Notes: a model not told the origin generated them from the letters alone. A stretch of DNA of 15,084 bases from CAZXCQ01 sp964639275 (GCA_964639275.1 CAZXCQ010000155.1:1-15084), one strand, 5' to 3'; counted from the first letter of the stretch, positions 7,088 to 14,123 are shown. Made by a program: numbers and translations.

Positions 7088-7966
7088 CTATCGTTTTTGC
7101 AGGTAGTAGTCTTCCAGCTCATTCAACCGATCAATATAGTCGGCCTGGAATTCAAATTTTGGATAGTAACTTATCTCTTCTCTCAGTGGACCAATAAAGG
7201 GGACTATGTCGATTCCATAGTCGTTTCTGCCCAGTTTGTCAGCCTCGTGGACAATCAAGAGACAATAGTAACTGACAAGCAATCTCGTCCCCTCTGGGCG
7301 CCTGAACAGATACGCCCTCCCGCCGATCGTATTTAGAAAGAAACCCGCATACTGATAGAGTGCCTTCATTGAAGGTCTAAGACCTTCCCGATCCTGACAA
7401 CGGCGACCCAGGGTAAGCCATCGGTAAAACATATTCAGGTTGAACTCCATTGCATCCTGTTCATTCTCGATTATATCTTTTATCAAACGGAGGTCTTTGC
7501 GGTCCAGGACGCGGAAAAGGTAAAAAATATTTCTGACGATGATTCGGGGATCTATGCCCTCTCCGGCAGGGATTGGAGGGTCGGCCGCCACTTTCTTGGC
7601 GATTTCCCTGAAGCGGTTATATGCCTCCGTGTCCGGGTCGAGATGCTGCACATACTTCCTTTGATCCAGATAGTGGAAGAAATCAATGACCCCTTCTTCT
7701 ACCTGGACGCAATAAGATTCAGCGTAGGTCCCATCAGGATTGGTCTCTTCCTTGAATAGATCGGCCAGTGTCTCTTTTTTTGTCCCGGCAGGGGCTTGCT
7801 GCTCCTGTGGAGGGGCCTCTTCTTCCCCCGGTGTGACCTTTTTGGCCACAAGCACCCCTTCGGGTTCGTTATCAATGTCAGAAAACATCAAATAACCTAA
7901 CCCGCCCAGGACCAAAAGTCCCAGCACCAGCACCAAGACCAGGATACGTTTGCGTCTGGTCGTCAT
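7088..7966 (-). CDS. Membrane-anchored protein of unknown function
   Basis: I do not recognise this 292-residue protein. It begins MTTRRKR followed by a single strongly hydrophobic helix (about residues 8-28, rich in LVLVL), consistent with an N-terminal anchor and the rest outside the cytoplasm. A low-complexity linker rich in E, P, Q and A (about 45-65) leads to a folded, mostly helical domain with many aromatic and charged residues (NIFYLFRVLDRKD, NMFYRWLTLGRR, YYPKFEFQADYIDRL). Two cysteines (in SYCVQVEE and GRRCQD) may pair. An AGAAGG site lies just upstream of the ATG at 7966. It follows the fumarase genes on the same strand after 108 bp without a visible terminator, so co-transcription is possible. 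Confidence 0.75.
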   Translation of the reverse strand: MTTRRKRILVLVLVLGLLVLGGLGYLMFSDIDNEPEGVLVAKKVTPGEEEAPPQEQQAPAGTKKETLADLFKEETNPDGTYAESYCVQVEEGVIDFFHYLDQRKYVQHLDPDTEAYNRFREIAKKVAADPPIPAGEGIDPRIIVRNIFYLFRVLDRKDLRLIKDIIENEQDAMEFNLNMFYRWLTLGRRCQDREGLRPSMKALYQYAGFFLNTIGGRAYLFRRPEGTRLLVSYYCLLIVHEADKLGRNDYGIDIVPFIGPLREEISYYPKFEFQADYIDRLNELEDYYLQKR

Positions 7967-8074
7967 TTGACCTTCTGTAAGAAATTCTTGAGGAAAATCG
8001 GTTTCTCCGCCCGGCCTGTATTTTGGGTAAATGGCATGGATCTGTCTTTTCAGTGAAGGGGAAAAATAGGTCTC

Positions 8075-8632
8075 CTAAACGATTTGATATTTTTTTTGAC
8101 CCTCGAGGTATAGGTCGTTGCCCTGGATATCATTGACCACGACCACAGGCAATCTTTCCACCCTTAATTCCCTGATAGCCTCGGGACCCAGGTCCTCATA
8201 CGCCACTACCCGCACCTCCTTGACCGCCCTTGCCATGAGTGCCCCCGCCCCCCCGATCGCCGCCATGTATATGGCCCGGTATTCGACCATGGCCTCCTTG
8301 ACCTCTTTGGAACGTCTTCCCTTCCCTATCATCCCTCTGAGCCCTAGCTTGAGGAGACTGGGCGTATAGGGGTCCATACGATAACTGGTGGTGGGACCTG
8401 CAGCACCGATCACCCGACCCGGCGGGGCTGGCGATGGGCCTACATAGTAAATGACCTGGTCTTTGATAGGAATGGGGAGCGGCTCTTTCTTCTCGATCAA
8501 TTCCACGAGCCTGCGGTGAGCAGCATCTCTGGCGGTGTAAAGGGCCCCGCTGATGGTGATTTGGTCACCCGATTTCAGGGGCATAATATCTTCCAACGAC
8601 AGGGGGGTCTCTAGATGGATCAGGTCATCCAC
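8075..8632 (-). CDS. fumB: Fumarate hydratase class I, beta subunit (Fe-S hydro-lyase)
   Basis: This 185-residue protein is the beta subunit (equivalent to the C-terminal domain of single-chain class I fumarases) of the tartrate/fumarate Fe-S hydro-lyase family. It carries ISGALYTARDAAHRR (about 27-41) and GAAGPTTSYRMD (about 76-87), the conserved substrate-binding region, then GLRGMIGKG. With the alpha subunit it interconverts fumarate and malate in the cytoplasm. Start is GTG at 8632 behind an AAAGGAGGA site; the alpha gene stops only 11 bp upstream, so the two are co-transcribed and probably translated in coupling. Tartrate dehydratase is the main alternative; the beta length and lack of a tartrate context favour fumarase. 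Confidence 0.9.
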   Translation of the reverse strand: MDDLIHLETPLSLEDIMPLKSGDQITISGALYTARDAAHRRLVELIEKKEPLPIPIKDQVIYYVGPSPAPPGRVIGAAGPTTSYRMDPYTPSLLKLGLRGMIGKGRRSKEVKEAMVEYRAIYMAAIGGAGALMARAVKEVRVVAYEDLGPEAIRELRVERLPVVVVNDIQGNDLYLEGQKKYQIV

Positions 8633-8643
8633 GGTCTCCTCCT

Positions 8644-9483
8644 TTAGAAAACGATCTCAAAATGCCGGCTGGCATGGCATTGGATGTTTATGGCCAGGGG
8701 AAGGCTGGCAATATGGCAGGGCATCATCAGGACGTGAACGGCAAGGGAGGTCACACGTCCTCCAAGACCCTGTGGGCCAACACCCGTTTTGTTGATCTCA
8801 TTGAGTAGCTCCTCTTCCATCCTGGCCAATTCAGGGTCCTGATTCCGGGTCCCCAGGGGTCTGAGCAGGGCCTTCTTGGCCATGATCGCTGACCGCTCAA
8901 AATTTCCACCGATTCCAACCCCCACGATGGTGGGAGGACAGGGGTTGGGGCCTGCATCCTCCACGGTCTCAACGACCTTTTCTTTTATGCCTGCCCACCC
9001 CGCTGAGGGGGGCAGCATAAAGAGTTGACTCATATTCTCGCTACCCCCGCCCTTGGGGACCACCCATATCTTGAGCTTATCTCCCGGCACCACGTCAAAA
9101 TGGACGATAATGGGTGTGTTGTCCCCTGTATTCTGCCTGGTGAATGGGTGGCATACCGATTTCCGCAGAAATCCATCCCTGTAACCCTGTCTGATCCCTT
9201 CTTCCAGGGCTGCATTGAAGTCCCCGCCGACGATTGAAACCTCCTGCCCCAGTTCACCAAAGACAACAGCGACACCGGTATCCTGGCAAATAGGAATCCT
9301 CTCTTCTCTGGCAATGGTGGCATTTTCGATCAATTGAGCCAGGATATCCTTGCCAACCGGCGCTTCTTCATACTCCCGGGCACCCCGAAATGCCCGGATC
9401 ACATCCTCCCCCAATTCATAATTGGCTCGAATTGCCGCATCTCTGACCTCGGTAATGATTTTTTCGGCTGATACCTCGCGCAT
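8644..9483 (-). CDS. fumA: Fumarate hydratase class I, alpha subunit (Fe-S hydro-lyase)
   Basis: The alpha subunit (279 residues, normal length) of the oxygen-sensitive [4Fe-4S] fumarase. Motifs: ICQDTGV with Cys66, KSVCHPFTRQNTGDNTP (about 108-124), GGGSENMS (about 145-152), PNPCPP with Cys182, and C-terminal MPCHIASLPLA and IQCHASRH with Cys256 and Cys269. Cys66, Cys182 and one of the last two should hold the cluster, as in the family. I chose ATG at 9483 because a GGAGG (complement of 9489-9493) lies 5 nt upstream and the protein then begins near the family's usual N-terminus; a TTG at 9543 would add 20 unconserved residues. First gene of a minus-strand unit with the beta subunit, diverging from surE. 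Confidence 0.92.
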   Translation of the reverse strand: MREVSAEKIITEVRDAAIRANYELGEDVIRAFRGAREYEEAPVGKDILAQLIENATIAREERIPICQDTGVAVVFGELGQEVSIVGGDFNAALEEGIRQGYRDGFLRKSVCHPFTRQNTGDNTPIIVHFDVVPGDKLKIWVVPKGGGSENMSQLFMLPPSAGWAGIKEKVVETVEDAGPNPCPPTIVGVGIGGNFERSAIMAKKALLRPLGTRNQDPELARMEEELLNEINKTGVGPQGLGGRVTSLAVHVLMMPCHIASLPLAINIQCHASRHFEIVF

Positions 9484-9671
9484 TAAGCCCTCCGATAACG
9501 TTTGACTTTCCTGTGTGAGATCTTTACAAATAGTCTTGTTCAATCAAAAAGCACAGCCCACCCATTAATCGAGTCTCAATCTGATGGACGTTGATCATGG
9601 CATTCTGACAATGTCTTATACAAAATATCAATTCCATTGGCAATCAAGAAAGTGGGGATGCAGCTTTAGCA

Positions 9672-10445
9672 ATGATAATCCTTTTGACGAACGATGACGG
9701 CATTTATGCCCCCGGGCTCTTTGCCCTCTACCATGCCCTCAAACCTGATCACGAGCTTCATATTGTAGCCCCGGAGTCGGAGATGAGCGCGGTTGGACAT
9801 GCCATTACCCTGACTTCACCATTGAGGGTCCAAGAGGTTCGCAAAAATGGGTCATTTTACGGCTATGCCGTTACAGGCACGCCGGCGGACTGCGTAAAGA
9901 TTGCCCTTCAGGAACTCCTGGAGAGACCTCCCGATGTCATCTTATCCGGGATCAATCTGGGAGCCAACGTCGGTGTAAACATCCTTTACTCCGGCACCGT
10001 GTCGGCCGCGACAGAGGGGGCCTTCCTGGGCGTACGATCTGCTGCCATTTCTCTGGCCACCCTAAAGAATCCGGACTTTAATTTTGCCGCCCGGTTTAGC
10101 AAGAGGCTCGTGCGGTTTTTGAGCACAAGTGGATTGAGAGAGGGAACCGCCCTCAATGTGAATATTCCTGCCCTTCCGCCTGATGAAATTAGGGGGGTAT
10201 GTATCACCCGGCAGGGGACTGCGAAATTTGAGGAACGCTTCGAGAATCGCACCGATCCAAGGGGCAATGTGTATTACTGGCTCTCCGGTGAAACATTTGT
10301 AGGTGAGGGAAGGGCAGACGATGATTTTGTTGCCCTCAGAGAAAAAAAGATTACCATTACCCCTATCCACTATGATCTTACCTGCAACAGGGAACTGGAG
10401 AGGCTGAAATCCTTGTCTTTCCCGTCAGAGGTCAATGTGTTGTAA
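9672..10445 (+). CDS. surE: 5'/3'-nucleotidase SurE
   Basis: A 257-residue SurE survival protein, a divalent-metal nucleotidase that dephosphorylates nucleoside 5'- and 3'-monophosphates and may act on short polyphosphate. The N-terminal MIILLTNDDGIYAPG supplies the metal ligands Asp8 and Asp9; Ser39 (in PESEMSAVGHA) and Asn95 (in LSGINLGANVG) complete the metal site. YSGTVSAATEG follows at about 107-117. All catalytic residues and the normal length are present. The ribosome binding site before ATG 9672 is weak. It diverges from the fumarase genes; the 188-bp spacer must hold both promoters, but I see no strong consensus in it. Confidence 0.95.
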   Translation: MIILLTNDDGIYAPGLFALYHALKPDHELHIVAPESEMSAVGHAITLTSPLRVQEVRKNGSFYGYAVTGTPADCVKIALQELLERPPDVILSGINLGANVGVNILYSGTVSAATEGAFLGVRSAAISLATLKNPDFNFAARFSKRLVRFLSTSGLREGTALNVNIPALPPDEIRGVCITRQGTAKFEERFENRTDPRGNVYYWLSGETFVGEGRADDDFVALREKKITITPIHYDLTCNRELERLKSLSFPSEVNVL

Positions 10446-10620
10446 GCGCTCGATAAGTGGCGGGATTGGCCCCTGGATTTGATGCCTTTGCGGGAATGAC
10501 GAGAAGGGCGAAGTGTCTCTTATTCCCACGAACCCCGAATCGGAGCCTGTCCCGGACCGGATCCGGGATCCGGGGGAGGTGCGGGAATCCAGAAAGGTTG
10601 TCTTGGAAAGCGGTTGCCCA
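10446..10620. repeat. Degenerate REP-type repeat region
   Basis: Pieces resembling REP units are present: CTGGATT near 10473 with GCGGGAATGACG soon after, and GCGGGAATCCAG near 10581, which is the reverse complement of a CTGGATTCCCGC unit. Between them is a palindrome-rich stretch (CCGGATCCGG followed by GATCCGG, about 10557-10574). The element looks eroded compared with the one at 13835-13955. Confidence 0.4.
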
Positions 10621-10637
10621 GTAGATCCAGAAGACAC

Positions 10638-10666
10638 TTGACATTTTTAATTATTTTGTTTATAGA
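10638..10666 (+). promoter_or_regulatory. Sigma70-type promoter of the cstA transcript
   Basis: A perfect TTGACA (10638-10643) is followed after 17 bp of AT-rich sequence by TATAGA (10661-10666). This spacing is optimal. Transcription would start near 10673 and give a leader of about 360 nt before cstA. Confidence 0.6.
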
Positions 10667-10692
10667 GGGTCATTTTCTGATTTCTTTATTAT

Positions 10693-10718
10693 ACTGATGA
10701 GTGTTATTTATCATTAGT
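10693..10718 (+). promoter_or_regulatory. Inverted repeat just downstream of the promoter
   Basis: ACTGATGA (10693-10700) and TCATTAGT (10711-10718) are inverted copies, seven of eight bases matching and the eighth able to form a G-U pair in RNA, around a 10-nt loop. About 20 nt after the expected transcription start, it could be an operator or a 5' stabilising hairpin. Confidence 0.35.
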
Positions 10719-10731
10719 ACAGAAACTAAAA

Positions 10732-10794
10732 AAGGAGGTGATTCTATCGGCCTGTTTGGGTCAACAAGAGTTGTCGAATTGGTCAACCTTTTAA
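10732..10794 (+). promoter_or_regulatory. Very strong ribosome binding site with possible leader peptide
   Basis: AAGGAGGTGAT (10732-10742) matches the full anti-Shine-Dalgarno end of 16S rRNA but has no ATG behind it. Two tiny frames exist: GTG at 10738 (18 codons to TAA 10792-10794, but the GTG lies inside the site) and ATC at 10746 (18 codons to TAA 10800-10802, with ideal spacing but a rare start). Two copies of a TTGG(G)TCAAC motif lie in the stretch that follows. It may be a leader peptide, a ribosome standby site or a degraded small gene. Confidence 0.3.
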
Positions 10795-10823
10795 TCTTAT
10801 AACCTTATTTCCTTTTACCACCG

Positions 10824-10861
10824 GGGAGATGATTTACCATTGAGTGGCTCCCATCTTTTTT
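10824..10861 (+). terminator. Weak terminator-like structure in the cstA leader
   Basis: GGGAG (10824-10828) can pair with CTCCC (10848-10852), with a small inner CCAT/GTGG hairpin in the loop, followed by ATC and a run of six Ts. The stem is short, so this may be an attenuator at best. Confidence 0.25.
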
Positions 10862-10960
10862 GGGGGGCATCTTTACCATCGACTAAACGCTTTGATCCAA
10901 ATTTGTAAACTCAAGAGCCTTCAATACAGACCGCGTTGCTGCGTCCACCATACAAGCAGA

Positions 10961-10982
10961 CAGGGTCGACCCTGAGGGGTCG
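10961..10982 (+). promoter_or_regulatory. Perfect 14-bp palindrome overlapping an alternative hairpin
   Basis: CAGGGTCGACCCTG (10961-10974) is a perfect palindrome. Its right half also forms a second hairpin, CGACCC-TGAG-GGGTCG (10967-10982), so the two structures exclude each other in RNA. They lie about 50-70 nt before cstA. Either a dimeric repressor site or a switchable leader is possible. Confidence 0.4.
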
Positions 10983-11032
10983 CCAGATACCTTTTCTTTG
11001 GCTTTCGGCTTAAAACCAAGGAGGGATATATC

Positions 11033-12793
11033 ATGAATTCACTTTTTGCCTTGATTCTAGCTATTGTGTGGGCGATCATAGTTTACCGAACCTATGGCCG
11101 ACATGTGGATAGAAAACTCGTTCGGTCAGACCCAAACAAAACCACACCAGCCACGATGTATATGGATGGCGTGGATTTTATGCCTACCAGTAAGAATGTC
11201 CTCTTCGGTTTCCAGTTTAAATCCATCTGCGGGTTGGGCCCGATTGTCGGGGCCATCATCGCTGTCCACTGGGGATGGCTTCCGGCGATGCTTTACCTTC
11301 TTCTGGGTGTGGCCTTCTTGGGCTGGATCCACGATTACACATCGGCCCAGGTCTCGATCAGGAAAGAGGGGATGAGCCTGGGAGGAATGAGCTATACCCT
11401 GATCTCACCCCGGGGCCGGACATTGGTCAGTATCTTTATCTACTTCAACCTGATGTTTGGCTTTGGGGCCTTCGCGCTCTTTATCGCGTGGACCCTGGGC
11501 AAGCCTACGGCCCCCTTTGGCATCCTCGTCTGGATCGCCATGGGTCTTCTGTTCGGCCAGATGATCTATAAATGGAAAACGCCCATTATTACCGCCACCC
11601 TGATCACGGTGGTTGCCACATTTATCGGCATCTTCGTCTTCAGCGGCCTTGGGCCGATCCAGGGATTTTTCAAATGGGTCAATGGCGGCGACCCATCGCC
11701 GGTTCTCTTTGGAACGATCACCCAGTCAAAATTCATATGGGTCCTGTTCGTCCTGGCCTTCTGCTACTTTGGGGCGACATTGCCCATCTGGCGGTGGGCC
11801 CAGCCCATCAACTACCTGGGCTTTTGGGTGGTCTTGATCGCCATGGTGGCCACCGGGCTGGGGATCCTCATCGGGCACCCATCCTTTGGCAATTTTCCGG
11901 CATACACGGGTTTTGTCTGGGCCGGAAAACCCCTCTGGCCCTTGCTGTTTGTGACCCTCATGTGCGGCGCGGTCTCAGGGTGGCATTCGCTGGTGAGCAG
12001 CTCGGGAACCGCCCGGATGATCGAGAACGAAAGGGATACGCTCCCTGTGGCGGGCGGTGCCATGCTCCTGGAGATGATCATGGGGATGATAGCCCTGATC
12101 ATCGCGGTCTCCGCCTTCGGCAGCTTCGAGGGCTTTGCAACGGCCTTTAAGACGGGGGGAGGTTTTGTCTTTGCCAAGGGAATGAGCAATTTCCTCGGCA
12201 ACATTGGCGTCCCGGCAAGTTTGGCACTGACATACGCCAATGTCGTCTTTGCGGTCATCGGCTTTACCCTGATCCATCTGGGGGTGCGGTTTATGCGTCT
12301 TTACGGCTCGGATGTGCTGGGTGAGGTCTGGCCGGCATTTAAGAACATCCACTTCTCCGCCATCGTCTCCATCGCCATTTTCGCGGTCTTCTGCTTCACC
12401 GGCATCTTGACCGCGCTCTGGATGCTGGGAGGGGCCTTTAACCAGATGCTGGCTGCCATGGCCCTGCTCATCTGTTCTTGCTGGCTGGCCTCGGAAGGGA
12501 GGGCTTATAACTATACCCTCTGGCCCTCCGTATTTCTGGGGGTCACGACCATCTGCGCCGCGCTGGTCATCTCCTATAAAGGATTTGTCCACTTCTTTAC
12601 AACCCAAAACATCCCCGCTGACCGGGCCATCGGGGACTGGGTTACCGGCGTGATTGCGGTCTTGCTGGTCATCCTGGCGATCATTTTGGTCAAAGATGCC
12701 ATCGCCGCCATCGCCCGATTTGTGAGGGAAGGCGGAGCAAAGGAAGCCGCAGCCGAGCCCTCTACGTCGTCTACTGGAGGAGGGTCATCGTAG
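11033..12793 (+). CDS. cstA: CstA-family carbon starvation protein (pyruvate/peptide carrier)
   Basis: A 586-residue polytopic membrane protein of the CstA family; E. coli members import pyruvate with protons and have been linked to peptide use. It is hydrophobic throughout, with well over a dozen membrane helices. Family motifs include PTSKNVLFGFQFKSICGLG (51-69), the HDYTSAQVSIRKEGMSLG segment (100-117) and GWHSLVSSSGTARMI in the middle. It is shorter than E. coli CstA (about 700), as is common in this family branch, and ends in a hydrophilic, Ser/Gly/Ala-rich tail. A strong AAGGAGG site lies 9 nt before ATG 11033. It has its own promoter and an unusually long leader upstream and an intrinsic terminator downstream, so it is probably a single-gene transcript, perhaps regulated in the leader. 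Substrate (pyruvate versus peptides) is not decided by sequence. Confidence 0.93.
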   Translation: MNSLFALILAIVWAIIVYRTYGRHVDRKLVRSDPNKTTPATMYMDGVDFMPTSKNVLFGFQFKSICGLGPIVGAIIAVHWGWLPAMLYLLLGVAFLGWIHDYTSAQVSIRKEGMSLGGMSYTLISPRGRTLVSIFIYFNLMFGFGAFALFIAWTLGKPTAPFGILVWIAMGLLFGQMIYKWKTPIITATLITVVATFIGIFVFSGLGPIQGFFKWVNGGDPSPVLFGTITQSKFIWVLFVLAFCYFGATLPIWRWAQPINYLGFWVVLIAMVATGLGILIGHPSFGNFPAYTGFVWAGKPLWPLLFVTLMCGAVSGWHSLVSSSGTARMIENERDTLPVAGGAMLLEMIMGMIALIIAVSAFGSFEGFATAFKTGGGFVFAKGMSNFLGNIGVPASLALTYANVVFAVIGFTLIHLGVRFMRLYGSDVLGEVWPAFKNIHFSAIVSIAIFAVFCFTGILTALWMLGGAFNQMLAAMALLICSCWLASEGRAYNYTLWPSVFLGVTTICAALVISYKGFVHFFTTQNIPADRAIGDWVTGVIAVLLVILAIILVKDAIAAIARFVREGGAKEAAAEPSTSSTGGGSS

Positions 12794-12829
12794 GGACTAT
12801 CAACCAAGTTTGACCTAGCGTAACGGGAT

Positions 12830-12863
12830 GGGAAGGTCTCTGAGAGGCCTTCCCGTCTCTTTT
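12830..12863 (+). terminator. Intrinsic terminator after cstA
   Basis: GGGAAGG (12830-12836) pairs with CCTTCCC (12848-12854), with additional TCTC/GAGA pairing inside, followed by GTCTCTTTT. It lies 37 bp after the cstA stop. The T-tract is immediately followed by the ribosome binding site of the next gene, so that gene depends on readthrough or a promoter I cannot see. Confidence 0.7.
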
Positions 12864-12874
12864 GAGGTGAAAAG

Positions 12875-13246
12875 ATGAAGCCGATCACTCTGGAAGTGCT
12901 CTCTTTGATCCCGGTCTCGTTCTGTAATTGAGGGCACTACCAATTTGTTTCAGACCAGGTGGGTCTGGTTCAAAAACGGGATGAGGTGGACCTCGATCAA
13001 TATCCAGAGGACGTAAAAGAAGACTATCGTTTTCTCAGCACCTGGCTCAGTGAACTGGCCCAAAAATATAAGGAGAAAATCCGCATCGAGATCGTCAATG
13101 TCTCATCCTTTCGCGGGTTCTATAAATCCATCCGTCATTGGACCCAGACGTATCCCACCTTTATCGTGGACAAAAAAGAAAAATACAGCGGTACCGATCG
13201 ATCCCAGCTCGATCTCATCATTGAAGGTCATTTGGGTCGTGTCTAA
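12875..13246 (+). CDS. Probable selenocysteine-containing thioredoxin-fold protein (in-frame TGA at 12929)
   Basis: From ATG 12875, with GAGG at 12864-12867 seven nt upstream, the frame reads MKPITLEVLSLIPVSFCN, then TGA (12929-12931), then GHYQFVSDQV and on to TAA at 13244. Reading TGA as selenocysteine gives 123 residues with Cys17-Asn18-Sec19 at the end of the first beta strand, where thioredoxin-fold proteins carry their redox motif. Later come the strand IRIEIVNVSS, the cis-proline signature TYPTFIVD (Pro94) and YSGTDRSQLDLII, matching a thioredoxin-like C-terminal half. A SECIS-like hairpin is at 12944-12974. The alternative start GTG 12959 has no ribosome binding site, lies in that hairpin's loop, and would delete the active-site strand. 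Likely a small thiol/selenol redox protein; partner unknown. The next gene overlaps the stop. Not tested: homologues with Cys at this position. Confidence 0.78.
12944..12974 (+). promoter_or_regulatory. Candidate bacterial SECIS element
   Basis: TTTG (44-47) pairs with CAAA (71-74), a 3x3 internal loop follows, then CAGACC (51-56) pairs with GGTCTG (62-67) around the 5-nt loop AGGTG (offsets from 12900). The apical loop begins 25 nt after the TGA and has G in its second position, both within the ranges known for bacterial SECIS hairpins, which lie inside the coding region just after UGA and bind SelB. Confidence 0.65.
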
Positions 13247-13757
13247 AGACGTCGACAAAATGGCCATCGACCATGCCGAACACAAAATATCTGGCAACAA
13301 TATACTCTTCGGGCTTACCCATTTTTTGATCCTGACCCTTCCTTCAGACTGGCGGATCACCAGAAGTTATCTCCAGCCCGACATACACTCCAACGTCAGA
13401 CGCGGTGAGCTTCTCTGGGTGGAAGCCGGGCAGACCGACCAGGTCGTCTATCACCCGTCGAGGAAGATTGCCCTGGATCTGACCATCGTAGTCAAGAGGG
13501 GGAGGCGGGATCGATTCAAGACCAAGGGCATCACTGTCCATTCGGAGGGATCCTTGAACATCAATGGCCATGAGGCCTTCTATATCCTCGGGGAGGTGGG
13601 GATCGGATTTCTCAAGAAAAAACTGGCCAAGACGTTACGGCTTTACTTCCATTGCTCAGAATTGGAGCGAACGATTATGATCAGCTTTACGGGTAACTGC
13701 CAGGAGGCTGACATGATAGAGATCTTTGAATCTCTTGCGGGATCAAGGTGTCATTAA
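13239..13757 (+). CDS. Small protein of unknown function, coupled to the selenoprotein gene
   Basis: Read from GTG 13239, which overlaps the selenoprotein stop by 8 bp, the product is 172 residues; ATG 13260 is an alternative (165 residues) with no ribosome binding site. GAAGGT lies about 10 nt before the GTG. No signal peptide or membrane helix is clear. It contains LPSDWRITRSYLQPD, a beta-rich middle (LDLTIVVKRGRRDRFK), GHEAFYILGEVGIGFLKKK and a C-terminal ERTIMISFTGNCQEADMIEI, which has the look of a small alpha/beta domain. I do not recognise the family. The overlap suggests translational coupling and a shared role with the redox protein, but that is inference. Confidence 0.68.
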   Translation: MSKDVDKMAIDHAEHKISGNNILFGLTHFLILTLPSDWRITRSYLQPDIHSNVRRGELLWVEAGQTDQVVYHPSRKIALDLTIVVKRGRRDRFKTKGITVHSEGSLNINGHEAFYILGEVGIGFLKKKLAKTLRLYFHCSELERTIMISFTGNCQEADMIEIFESLAGSRCH

Positions 13758-13763
13758 TTCCAG

Positions 13764-13786
13764 ATTGCGATCAAGATGATCGTAAT
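13764..13786. repeat. 9-bp hairpin after the coupled gene
   Basis: ATTGCGATC (13764-13772) pairs with GATCGTAAT (13778-13786), with one G-U pair, around the loop AAGAT. It starts 7 bp after the stop at 13757. No T-tract follows, so it is a stabilising hairpin or a poor terminator. Confidence 0.35.
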
Positions 13787-13834
13787 GCCTTTCCCCAGAT
13801 GGTCAGCAACAAAGCTGATTCGTAACGCATTGTA

Positions 13835-13955
13835 GAGGCTCTTGCAAGAGTCCTTTAATGTGATTCCGGCGAAAGCCGGAATCCAGGATTTTCAACTACT
13901 TCTGGTCCCCGGCTTTCGCCGGGGTGACGGTTTTATCGAGTTTTGCGAGAGTCTC
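13835..13955. repeat. 121-bp BIME/MITE-like element with two inverted REP hairpins
   Basis: The ends, GAGGCTCTTGCAAGAGTC (13835-13852) and the reverse complement of 13938-13955, match at 14 of 18 bases. Inside are two hairpins in opposite orientation: GATTCCGGC-GAAA-GCCGGAATC (13862-13883) and CCCCGGC-TTTC-GCCGGGG (13907-13924). The first has a GNRA loop, and the second has the complementary loop, so it shows the same GAAA loop when read on the other strand. Confidence 0.65.
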
Positions 13956-14068
13956 CGTAGGTCTCTTTGGCATTATCTCAGCAGTCGTTTTCGTATGGCT
14001 GCGGGGGCCATGTTACCCAACCAAATAAGGTCATCTTGAATGCGAGATGGAATAAGTGGGCTGGATAC

Positions 14069-14093
14069 AAAAAAAGTGGGGCTGGCGCCCCAC
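14069..14093 (-). terminator. Intrinsic terminator of the ArsA-like gene
   Basis: On the minus strand GTGGGGC-GCCA-GCCCCAC (complement of 14076-14093) forms a perfect 7-bp GC-rich hairpin followed directly by seven Ts (complement of 14069-14075). It lies about 30 bp after the stop of the gene at 14124, a textbook Rho-independent terminator. Confidence 0.85.
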
Positions 14094-14123
14094 TCTGGAA
14101 AGAACCAAATAGTCGAAGGCCTG

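Larger units (their letters stand above)
13758..14123. other. Gene-free region with palindromes
   Basis: This spacer lies between a plus-strand and a minus-strand gene that converge. It holds an inverted repeat right after the plus-strand gene (13764-13786), a 121-bp element with inverted ends (13835-13955) and the terminator of the minus-strand gene (14069-14093). I see no gene in it; a short open frame at 13842-14039 runs through the repeat. Confidence 0.6.

Noticed and set aside
11572..12607. Long open frames in other frames of the carrier gene (192 codons plus, 210 codons minus)
   Set aside because: They are shadows of the GC-rich cstA gene; composition (many His, Arg, Gly, Pro) is not protein-like and cstA is certain.
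13050..13238. N-terminal extension of the gene at 13239
   Set aside because: The upstream part overlaps the selenoprotein in another frame and is a shadow; the real start is GTG 13239 or ATG 13260.
12959..13246. 95-residue protein starting at GTG 12959
   Set aside because: No ribosome binding site, start inside a hairpin loop, and it lacks the first strand and redox motif; the longer reading through TGA explains the region better.
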